A DNA stretch of 6,109 bases, taken from positions 1 through 6,109 of the forward strand of contig JALHNW010000118.1 in assembly GCA_022843345.1 (NCBI GenBank). The letters are read 5' to 3'. Below the pieces are notes generated by a model. That model was not told the DNA's origin. It saw only the letters and a list, made by a program, of their open reading frames with translations, and did not search any database. Positions 1-5,679 of this stretch are shown here, in pieces. The DNA is from Rubritepida sp. (lineage in GTDB: Bacteria; Pseudomonadota; Alphaproteobacteria; Acetobacterales; Acetobacteraceae). The translations under genes were made by a program, and so were the position numbers. Position 1 is the stretch's first letter, and each line of letters starts with the position of its first letter.

Positions 1-60
1 TGCCCCCTGGCGGCGCGGCGCGCGGTGGCACACCATGCCATCGTTGCAACCCACAGACGC

Positions 61-64
61 AGGA
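61..64 (+). promoter_or_regulatory. Ribosome binding site of the secreted-protein gene
   Basis: AGGA stands 9 bases before the ATG at 74. It supports that start over the in-frame ATG at 35, which has no comparable purine-rich stretch before it and would place 13 polar residues ahead of the signal peptide. Confidence 0.6.
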
Positions 65-73
65 ACGCTTCCC

Positions 74-457
74 ATGATCCGCTTCGCCATCGCCGCCGCC
101 GCCCTGGCCATCGCGGCGCCCGCTTCCGCCCAGCAGGCCAGCTACTGCGGCGGCGCCGTGGTCTCCAACGCCTTCTACGCCAACGTCTCCGGCAACGGCC
201 GCACCTCCAGTGTGGAGTACCACGGCGCGATCCAGAACATGGACCCGCAGCGCCGCAAGGTGACGGCCACGCTGGTGCAGGTGCAGCAGTTCGGCCCCCA
301 CCGCGTGGTGCGGATGATCGGCAGCTTCGAGCTGAATTCCTACGAGCAGAAGGACATCACGCTGGTGACGCTGGGCGTGAACAACCCCTCGGGCAGCGGC
401 GCGCCGAACGCGATGGAGGTGGGCCGGCAGATCCAGATGAGCTGCCGCTACGGCTGA
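74..457 (+). CDS. Small secreted protein of unknown function
   Basis: This gene encodes 127 residues that I cannot assign to a known family. Residues 1-19 look like a Sec signal peptide: a short MIR n-region, an Ala/Ile/Leu hydrophobic core, and an Ala-Ser-Ala cleavage site before Gln-Gln at 20-21. The mature product of about 108 residues should be periplasmic or exported. It has two cysteines, C25 near the mature N-terminus and C124 near the C-terminus, which could form a disulfide joining the ends. Alternating hydrophobic and polar stretches (about 62-72, 78-88, 93-101) suggest a small beta-sandwich, an inference only. The ATG at 74 is chosen because it begins the signal peptide and has an AGGA before it; an in-frame ATG at 35 is the alternative. 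The reading frame stays open to the left edge. The gene converges on the acyl-CoA synthetase gene with a 4-base gap, and nothing links it functionally to that operon. Confidence 0.75.
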   Translation: MIRFAIAAAALAIAAPASAQQASYCGGAVVSNAFYANVSGNGRTSSVEYHGAIQNMDPQRRKVTATLVQVQQFGPHRVVRMIGSFELNSYEQKDITLVTLGVNNPSGSGAPNAMEVGRQIQMSCRYG

Positions 458-482
458 AGCGCTACACCAGCCGCCGCAGCTC
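439..482. terminator. Candidate bidirectional terminator hairpin over convergent gene ends
   Basis: An imperfect inverted repeat covers both stop codons. The outer arms GAGCTGC (439-445) and GCAGCTC (476-482) pair over 7 bp. A 5-base/2-base internal loop follows, then CGGCTG (451-456) pairs with CAGCCG (468-473), closing an 11-base loop. The repeat is centred within about one base of the 4-base gap between the genes, so it would fold in both transcripts. There is no T-tract on either side, so it is not a textbook intrinsic terminator. It could stall polymerase or protect 3' ends, or be chance in GC-rich coding DNA. Confidence 0.3.
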
Positions 483-2063
483 GTGCTTCTGGATCTTGCC
501 CGTGCTGGTCTTGGGCAGCTCCGTGAAGACCACGCGCCGCGGCACCTTGAAGCCGGGCAGCAGGCCGCGGCAATGCGCCACCAGCGCCGCCTCGTCCACC
601 GCCTCGCCCGGCTTCAGCTCGACGAAGGCGCAGGGCACCTCGCCCCACTTCTCGTCAGGCTGCGCCACCACCGCGGCCACCGCCACCGCGGGGTGGCGGT
701 ACAGCGCCGCCTCCACCTCGAAGGAGGAGATGTTCTCGCCGCCCGAGATGATGATGTCCTTCGAGCGGTCGCGCAGCAGGATGTACCCGTCGGGGTACTT
801 CACGGCCAGGTCGCCGGTGTGGAACCAGCCGCCGGCGAAGGCCTTGGCAGTGGCCTCGGGGTCCTTCAGGTAGCCCTTCATCACCACGTTGCCGCGCATC
901 ATCACCTCGCCCATCGTCGCGCCGTCGGCCGGCACGGGGACCATGGTCGCGGGGTCCAGCACGTCGAGGTTCTCCAGCGGCAGGTAGCGCACGCCCTGGC
1001 GCGCCATCAGCTGCGCCTGCTGGGCGGCGGGAAGCTCGTTCCAGGCGGCGTGCCACTCGTTGGTGACGGATGGGCCGTAGCATTCCGTCAGGCCGTAGAC
1101 GTGCAGGATGCCGAAGCCCGCCGCGCGCATCGCCGCCAGCACCGATTCCGGCGGCGGCGCGCCGGCGACGACGAAGGTCAGCGGGCCGGGCAGCGGGCGT
1201 TGCGCCGCGGCCTCCGTGCCCAGCAGCGTGGACATGATGATGGGCGCCCCGCACATGTGGGTCACGCCCTCCTCGGCGATCAGCGACCACATCACCGGCC
1301 CGCGCACCGCGCGCAGGCAGACATGGGTGCCGGCCATGGCCGTGACGGTCCAGGGGAAGCACCAGCCGTTGCAATGGAACATCGGCAGCGTCCACAGGTA
1401 GCGCGCATGGCGCGGCAGCCCGGCGCTGACCACGTTGCCCATGGCCAGCAGCTGCGCGCCGCGGTGGTGGTACACGACGCCCTTGGGCTTGCCCGTGGTG
1501 CCGGAGGTGTAGTTGAGCGCGATGGCGTCCCACTCATCCGCCGGCAGCGGCCAGGCGAAGGCGGGGTCGCCCGTCGCCAGGAAATCCTCGTATCCCGTGC
1601 CGCCCAGCGTGTCGTCCGATGGCGCCTCGCTGTCGTTCACCTCGATGATGACGGGCTTCGCGTCGCATTGCGCCAGCGCGGCGCGCACCACCGGCGCCCA
1701 TTCGCGGTCCAGGATCAGCGCCTTCGCCTCGCCGTGGCCGAGGATGTAGGCGATGGTCGCGGCATCCAGGCGCGTGTTGATGGTGTTCAGCACGCAGCCG
1801 GCCATGGGCACGCCGAAATGGCACTCCACCATCTCGGGGATGTTGGGCAGGATCACCGCCACCGTGTCGCCGCGCCCCAGCCCCAGCAGGGTCAGCGCGT
1901 GGGCCAGGCGCACGCAGCGGTCGCGCAGCGCGCGGTAGGTGCGGCGGGTGGCGCCGTAGGCGATGGCCGGCTGCCCGGGGAAGACCTGCGCCGTGCGCTC
2001 CAGGAACAGCAGCGGCGTCAGCGGCTGGTGGTTGGCGGAAACGCGCGGCAGGTCGTCGTTCAT
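462..2063 (-). CDS. AMP-forming acyl-CoA synthetase (ANL superfamily)
   Basis: This 533-residue cytosolic enzyme should activate a carboxylic acid with ATP to an acyl-adenylate and then transfer it to CoA. All core ANL motifs are present: the phosphate-binding loop YTSGTTGKPKG at 185-195, YGLTE at 323-327, the ATP-ribose motif WFHTGDLA at 413-420, the hinge RDRSKDIIISGGENIS at 431-446, and PKTSTGK at 517-523 with catalytic Lys523 of the mobile C-terminal domain. Length and the stretch LPMFHCNGWCFPW (226-238) match the alphaproteobacterial acyl-CoA synthetase group that also resembles AlkK, DmdB (methylmercaptopropionate-CoA ligase) and plant acyl-activating enzymes. The exact acid cannot be told; short- to medium-chain is most likely. 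Lys523 is the residue acetylated to switch off related synthetases. The ATG at 2063 forms an ATGA overlap with the crotonase stop; an ATG at 2075 in the same frame is a weaker alternative. This is the last gene of the operon. Cys328 follows the YGLTE motif, where relatives as I recall them usually have Thr. Confidence 0.95.
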   Translation of the reverse strand: MNDDLPRVSANHQPLTPLLFLERTAQVFPGQPAIAYGATRRTYRALRDRCVRLAHALTLLGLGRGDTVAVILPNIPEMVECHFGVPMAGCVLNTINTRLDAATIAYILGHGEAKALILDREWAPVVRAALAQCDAKPVIIEVNDSEAPSDDTLGGTGYEDFLATGDPAFAWPLPADEWDAIALNYTSGTTGKPKGVVYHHRGAQLLAMGNVVSAGLPRHARYLWTLPMFHCNGWCFPWTVTAMAGTHVCLRAVRGPVMWSLIAEEGVTHMCGAPIIMSTLLGTEAAAQRPLPGPLTFVVAGAPPPESVLAAMRAAGFGILHVYGLTECYGPSVTNEWHAAWNELPAAQQAQLMARQGVRYLPLENLDVLDPATMVPVPADGATMGEVMMRGNVVMKGYLKDPEATAKAFAGGWFHTGDLAVKYPDGYILLRDRSKDIIISGGENISSFEVEAALYRHPAVAVAAVVAQPDEKWGEVPCAFVELKPGEAVDEAALVAHCRGLLPGFKVPRRVVFTELPKTSTGKIQKHELRRLV

Positions 2064-2830
2064 CGGTCCGTCCATTCCGGGGCGCGCTTGCCGAGGAAGG
2101 CGCCGATGCCCTCCGCGGCGTCGGCGGCCATCATGTTCTCCACCATGGCGGCGGAGGCGAGGTCGTAGGCCTCCGCCAGGGCGCAGGGCAGCTGCGTCAG
2201 CACGGCGCGCTTGCCCAGGCGGATGGCGCGGGCGCTGCGCGCGGCGATGCCCGCGGCCATGTGCAGCGCCGCCGCGCGTGGGTCGTCCTCCACGCGGTTC
2301 ACCAGGCCCATCGCGGCGGCCTCGGCGGCGGGCACCATGCGGCCGGTGAACAGCATCTCCATCGCCGCCTTGCGAGGCACCGCGCGGGTGAGCGCCACCG
2401 CGGGCGTGGAGCAGAACAGCCCGATCTCCACGCCCGGCGTGCAGAACCGCGCGCCGGGTGCGGCGAGCGCGATGTCGCAGGAAGCGACGAGCTGGCAGCC
2501 GGCCGCGGTGGCGATGCCCTCCACGGCCGCGATCACCGGCACCGGGTGCTCCACCACCGCGCGCATCAGCGCCGAGCACGCCTGCATGGTCTGGGCGAAG
2601 AAGGCATGCCCGCCATCGGCGTGCGCCCGCGCCGCCGTCAGCTCGCGCAGGTCGTGGCCGGCGCAGAAGGCCGGCCCCTCGGCGGCCAGCACCACGCAGC
2701 GCGCGTCCCGCGCCGCGTCCAGCGCCCCGATCAGCGCGCGCATCATCTCCAGCGACAGGGCGTTGCGCGCCGCCGGGCGGTCCAGCACCAGCAGCGCCAC
2801 GCCGTCGGCGCCGCGCCCTGCCTGGATCAT
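2060..2830 (-). CDS. Crotonase-superfamily protein, ECHDC3-like, lacking canonical catalytic glutamates
   Basis: This 256-residue protein has the full crotonase fold. FCAGHDL at 55-61 is the first oxyanion-hole and CoA-binding segment, and GIATAAGCQLVASCDIALA at 105-123 carries the second oxyanion-hole glycine (G111). The stretches TPGVEIGLFCSTPAVALTRAVPRKAAMEMLFTG (131-163) and FLGKRAPEW at the C-terminus closely recall animal ECHDC3 and its bacterial relatives. In ordinary enoyl-CoA hydratases two glutamates (rat E144 and E164) add water. By alignment from memory these positions are Gln113 and Gly133 here, with Glu135 and Asp119 as nearby acidic residues. Classical hydratase activity is therefore doubtful; an isomerase, thioesterase, decarboxylase-like or other acyl-CoA role is possible. 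The gene overlaps prpE upstream and the acyl-CoA synthetase downstream by 4 bases each (ATGA). GAGGTG 8 bases before the ATG may serve as ribosome binding site. Family assignment is firm, reaction unknown. Confidence 0.93.
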   Translation of the reverse strand: MIQAGRGADGVALLVLDRPAARNALSLEMMRALIGALDAARDARCVVLAAEGPAFCAGHDLRELTAARAHADGGHAFFAQTMQACSALMRAVVEHPVPVIAAVEGIATAAGCQLVASCDIALAAPGARFCTPGVEIGLFCSTPAVALTRAVPRKAAMEMLFTGRMVPAAEAAAMGLVNRVEDDPRAAALHMAAGIAARSARAIRLGKRAVLTQLPCALAEAYDLASAAMVENMMAADAAEGIGAFLGKRAPEWTDR

Positions 2831-4704
2831 CGGGCGAGCACCTCGCCGATCTCGGTGAGGATCATCGGGTCGTCGATCGTGGGCGGCACCGCGAAGTCCT
2901 CGCGGTCGGCGATCTTGCGGATGGTGGCGCGCAGGATCTTGCCCGAGCGGGTCTTTGGCAGGCGCTGCACCACCCGCGCGTCCTTGAAGGCGGCGACGGG
3001 GCCGATGCGCTCGCGCACCAGCGCCACCAGCTCCTTCGCCACCTGCGCCTCGTCGCGATTGACGCCGGCCTTCAGCACCACCAGGCCCAGCGGCGCCTGG
3101 CCCTTCAGGCTGTCCGCCATGCCGACCACGGCGCATTCCGCCACGTCGGGGTGGCTCGCCAGCACCTCCTCCATCGCGCCCGTGGACAGGCGGTGGCCGG
3201 CGACGTTGATGATGTCGTCCGTGCGGCCCATCACCCAGACGAAGCCCTGCTCGTCCACCATGCCCGCATCCGAGGTGTCGTAGTAGCCGGCGAAGGTGGA
3301 GAGGTAGGCCTGGCGGTAGCGGTCCTCGGCGTTCCACAAGGTGGGCGCGCAGCCGGGCGGCAGCGGCAGGCGGATGGCCAGCGCGCCCTGCTGGCCGCGC
3401 GGCACCTCGTGCCCCGTCTCGTCCAGCGCCGCGACGTCGTAGCCGGGCGAGCCGCGGCCGCCCGAGCCGGGCCGGGGCTCGAACAGGCCCCATTCGCGGA
3501 AGCCCGCGGTGATCGGCCAGCCCGTCTCGGTCTGCCACCAGTGGTCCACCACCGGCACGCGCAGCTTCTCCGCGGCCCAGAGCGCGGTGGGCGGGTCGCA
3601 GCGCTCGCCGGCCAGGAACAGCGCGTCGAGGCGCGACAGGTCGTGGCCGGCCATCATCGCCGCCTCCGGGTCCTCCTTGCGGATGGCGCGCAGGGCGGTG
3701 GGGGCGGTGAACAGCACGCGCACCCCATGCTCGGCGCAGACGCGCCAGAAGGTGCCGGCGTCGGGCGTGCCGACCGGCTTGCCCTCGAACATCACGGTCG
3801 TGATGCCCGCCAGCAGCGGCGCGTAGACGATGTAGGAATGGCCCACGACCCAGCCGACGTCGGAGGCGGTCCACATCACGTCGCCGGGCTTGAGGCCGTA
3901 GATCAGGCTGATGGAGCGGTGCAGCGCCACCGCGTGCCCGCCATTGTCGCGCACGATGCCCTTGGGCTTCCCCGTCGTGCCGGAGGTGTAGAGGATGTAG
4001 AGCGGGTCGGTCGCCGCCACGTCCACGCAGGGGTGCTCGGCGGCGGCCTCCTCCTCGGCCAGCAGGTCGAAGTCGCGGCCCGGCTCCAGGCCCGCCAGCG
4101 CCTGCTCGCGCTGGAGCACCAGGCAGAAATCGGGCTTGTGGGCCGACATGCCGATGGCCGCGTCCAGCAGCGGCTTGTAGGGGACCACGCGGCCCGGCTC
4201 CAGCCCGCAGCTCGCCGCGATCACCGCCTTGGGCGTCGCGTCCGTGATGCGCGCGGCGAGTTCCGCCGCCGCGAAGCCGCCGAACACCACCGAATGGATG
4301 GCGCCCAGCCGCGCGCAGGCCAGCATGGCCATCGCCGCCTCGGGCACCATGGGCATGTAGATGATGACGCGGTCGCCCTTGCCCACGCCGCGCGCCGCCA
4401 GCGCGCCGGCCAGCTTCGCCACGCGCCGCAGCAGCTCGGCGTAGGTGAAGCGCTGCACGCGCCCGGTCATCGGGCTGTCCCAGATCAGCGCGGTGCGCGC
4501 GCCGTTGCCGGCCAGCACGTGGCGGTCAAGCGCGTTGAAGCAGGTGTTCAGCGTGCCGTCGGGGAACCAGCGGCCATAAGGGCCCTGGCCGGCGTCGAAG
4601 GCCGTTTCGGGGAAGCGGGACCAGTCCAGGCCGCGGGCGGCGTCCATCCACCAGCCCTGCGGGTCGCGGCGCCATTGGGCGATGCGGTCCTCGTAATGCG
4701 ACAT
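2827..4704 (-). CDS. prpE: Propionyl-CoA synthetase (propionate--CoA ligase, ACSS3-like)
   Basis: This 625-residue cytosolic enzyme makes propionyl-CoA from propionate, ATP and CoA, and related enzymes also accept other short acids. The acetyl-CoA synthetase-type N-terminal domain begins at once (SHYEDRIAQWRRDPQGWW, 2-19). The core motifs follow in order: YTSGTTGKPKG at 239-249, SDVGWVVGHSYIVYAPLLAG at 281-300, WWQTETGWPI at 389-398, YYDTSDAG at 474-481, GRTDDIINVAGHRLS at 493-507, and PKTRSGK at 583-589. Lys589 is the catalytic lysine; its Salmonella PrpE equivalent is inactivated by reversible acylation. QTETGWPI, LAGERCDPPT (364-373) and a length near 630 favour PrpE/ACSS3 over acetyl-CoA synthetase, which is nearer 650. 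The start at 4704 has an AGGAGG 8 bases upstream. It is the first gene of the operon, with a 4-base overlap into the crotonase. No methylcitrate or methylmalonyl pathway gene lies in the window, so the fate of propionyl-CoA is not shown. Confidence 0.95.
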   Translation of the reverse strand: MSHYEDRIAQWRRDPQGWWMDAARGLDWSRFPETAFDAGQGPYGRWFPDGTLNTCFNALDRHVLAGNGARTALIWDSPMTGRVQRFTYAELLRRVAKLAGALAARGVGKGDRVIIYMPMVPEAAMAMLACARLGAIHSVVFGGFAAAELAARITDATPKAVIAASCGLEPGRVVPYKPLLDAAIGMSAHKPDFCLVLQREQALAGLEPGRDFDLLAEEEAAAEHPCVDVAATDPLYILYTSGTTGKPKGIVRDNGGHAVALHRSISLIYGLKPGDVMWTASDVGWVVGHSYIVYAPLLAGITTVMFEGKPVGTPDAGTFWRVCAEHGVRVLFTAPTALRAIRKEDPEAAMMAGHDLSRLDALFLAGERCDPPTALWAAEKLRVPVVDHWWQTETGWPITAGFREWGLFEPRPGSGGRGSPGYDVAALDETGHEVPRGQQGALAIRLPLPPGCAPTLWNAEDRYRQAYLSTFAGYYDTSDAGMVDEQGFVWVMGRTDDIINVAGHRLSTGAMEEVLASHPDVAECAVVGMADSLKGQAPLGLVVLKAGVNRDEAQVAKELVALVRERIGPVAAFKDARVVQRLPKTRSGKILRATIRKIADREDFAVPPTIDDPMILTEIGEVLAR

Positions 4705-4712
4705 GCCTGCTC

Positions 4713-4718
4713 CCTCCT
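4713..4718 (-). promoter_or_regulatory. Ribosome binding site of prpE
   Basis: A perfect AGGAGG on the minus strand lies 8 bases before the ATG at 4704. It fixes the prpE start and rules out the longer open frame that continues to 5034 through the divergent transporter gene. Confidence 0.8.
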
Positions 4719-4735
4719 GCCCGACATTGCTTTTC

Positions 4736-4797
4736 TTGCGGCGCAGCATAGGACCGCGCCGATGCCCTTGCCAGCCCCCGCACATGCGCCGCAGCAT
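4736..4797. repeat. Two near-identical dyad motifs in the divergent intergenic region
   Basis: GCGGCGCAGCAT (4738-4749) and GCGCCGCAGCAT (4786-4797) match at 11 of 12 bases in the same orientation, 48 bp apart. Each contains a dyad: TTGC-N6-GCAT at 4736-4749 and ATGC-N6-GCAT at 4784-4797. The second extends to CATGC-N6-GCATG at 4783-4798. They lie between two divergent genes, where a regulator could bind, and the first overlaps a possible -10 element of prpE. The assignment as operators is an inference from symmetry and position; GC-rich DNA produces such matches by chance fairly often. Confidence 0.35.
4745..4774 (-). promoter_or_regulatory. Weak candidate sigma70-type promoter for the prpE operon
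   Basis: On the minus strand, CTGGCA (4774-4769) resembles a -35 box at 4 of 6 positions. TATGCT (4750-4745) resembles a -10 box at 4 of 6, with an 18-base spacer. Transcription would begin about 30-35 bases before the prpE start. The match is modest, but this is the only AT-containing stretch between the divergent genes. Confidence 0.25.
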
Positions 4798-4803
4798 GGC
4801 GTC

Positions 4804-5679
4804 ATGTCCACGCGCTTTGCCGCGCTTCCCGGCAACCTGCGCGGGGCCATCCTCATGTCCCTCTCCGCGCTGGTCTTCGCGGCGGAGGCGCTGTTCATCC
4901 GCTGGATGGGCGACCGCGGCATCCCCACCGCCACCCAGGTGCTGTTCCGCGCCGCGGGCCAGCTCGTGTGGATGGCGCCGCTGTTCCTGGCGGGCGGGCT
5001 CGCCGTGTTCCGCACGGGGCGGGTGGGGATGCACCTGCTGCGCGGCCTGTCCTCCGCCCTCACCTGGGGGCTTTACTTCCTGTCCTTCACCCAGCTCTCG
5101 CTGGCCGCCGCAACCGTGCTGTCCTTCACCAACGTGATGTTCACCACCCTCCTAGCCCGGCCGGTGCTGGGCGAGCGGGTGGATGCGGCGCGCTGGGCCG
5201 GCACGCTGCTGGGGCTGGCCGGCGTCGCCGTCATGCTGCGGCCGGGCACGGACCTGCCGCTGTTCGGGGTGCTGGTGGCGCTGGGCGCGGCCTTCACCTG
5301 GTGCGGCATCACGCTCACCTCGCGCCTGCTGTCGCGGACCGAGCGCACGGACACCATCGTGGCCTGGGTCGGCCTCGTCACCACCTCGGCCGCGCTGCCC
5401 TTCGCCATCGCCACCTGGCAGCCGCTGGGCGGCGTGGACCTGCTGATCCTGGCGGTGTTCGCGCTGTTCACGCCCGGCATCATCTGGCTGCTGACGGAGG
5501 CGCTGCGGGCGGGCGAGGCCAGCGCGGTGGCGCCCTTTCAGTACCTGCGCCTCGTCGTCATCGCCGCCTTCGGCTGGGCGGTGTGGGGCGAGGCGCCGGA
5601 TGGCTGGACCTGGCTGGGCGCCGCGGTGATCCTCTCGGGCGCGGTGGTCATCACGGTGGCGGAGGCGCGCCGGCGGTGA
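4804..5679 (+). CDS. EamA/DMT-family inner-membrane transporter
   Basis: This 291-residue integral membrane protein has the two-repeat, 10-helix layout of the drug/metabolite transporter superfamily. The EamA halves span roughly residues 13-145 and 152-286. Predicted helices lie near 14-34, 45-66, 78-95, 99-118, 130-146, 153-172, 185-203, 210-232, 240-262 and 267-286. The C-terminal stretch containing EASAVAPFQYLRLV, followed by WGEAPDGWTWLGAAVILSG, is typical of the family. Such proteins usually export or import small metabolites; the substrate cannot be inferred. The start is uncertain. The ATG at 4804 is chosen because the 14 codons before it use more A/T at third positions than the gene body, and it leaves 99 bp for divergent promoters. 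An in-frame ATG at 4762 (305 residues) has an AGGA 8 bases before it and is a real alternative. The stop overlaps the next gene by 4 bases (GTGA). Confidence 0.9.
   Translation: MSTRFAALPGNLRGAILMSLSALVFAAEALFIRWMGDRGIPTATQVLFRAAGQLVWMAPLFLAGGLAVFRTGRVGMHLLRGLSSALTWGLYFLSFTQLSLAAATVLSFTNVMFTTLLARPVLGERVDAARWAGTLLGLAGVAVMLRPGTDLPLFGVLVALGAAFTWCGITLTSRLLSRTERTDTIVAWVGLVTTSAALPFAIATWQPLGGVDLLILAVFALFTPGIIWLLTEALRAGEASAVAPFQYLRLVVIAAFGWAVWGEAPDGWTWLGAAVILSGAVVITVAEARRR
5661..5665 (+). promoter_or_regulatory. Ribosome binding site for the GTG-started permease gene
   Basis: GGAGG inside the end of the transporter gene lies 10 bases before GTG 5676. It supports this non-ATG start together with the GTGA overlap. 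Confidence 0.55.

Noticed and set aside
24..50. A short hairpin (GGTGGCA/TGCCATC, loop CACCA) followed by the palindrome GTTGCAAC
   Set aside because: It could be an upstream terminator or an operator; the TTGCAA core recalls the TTTGCAAA sites of short-chain acyl-CoA regulators. But there is no T-tract, only one 8-base palindrome, and the gene it precedes has no link to acyl-CoA metabolism.
3..77. C-terminal fragment of an upstream protein with a PCHRC motif
   Set aside because: The open frame is only 24 codons, its third-position composition is not coding-like, and a zinc-finger reading (as in formamidopyrimidine-DNA glycosylase) is not supported by the residues that follow.
483..2168. A 561-residue plus-strand open frame opposite the acyl-CoA synthetase gene
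   Set aside because: Its composition (runs of His, Arg, Gln, Ala) is typical of an antisense shadow, while the minus strand carries every motif of an acyl-CoA synthetase.
462..2830. A DMSP demethylation (dmdB/dmdD) pair
   Set aside because: The ligase resembles DmdB only as a member of a broad family. The crotonase lacks the glutamates expected of DmdD, and dmdA and dmdC are absent.
4705..5034. N-terminal extension of the prpE frame by 110 codons
   Set aside because: It runs antisense through the transporter gene and has no family resemblance. PrpE homology begins at the ATG at 4704, which has a perfect AGGAGG.
2458..5679. A 1073-residue plus-strand open frame covering prpE antisense and the transporter gene
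   Set aside because: Only its last 291 residues form a recognisable protein. The rest is Arg/His/Ala-rich antisense of prpE and the crotonase, an artefact of high GC content suppressing stop codons.
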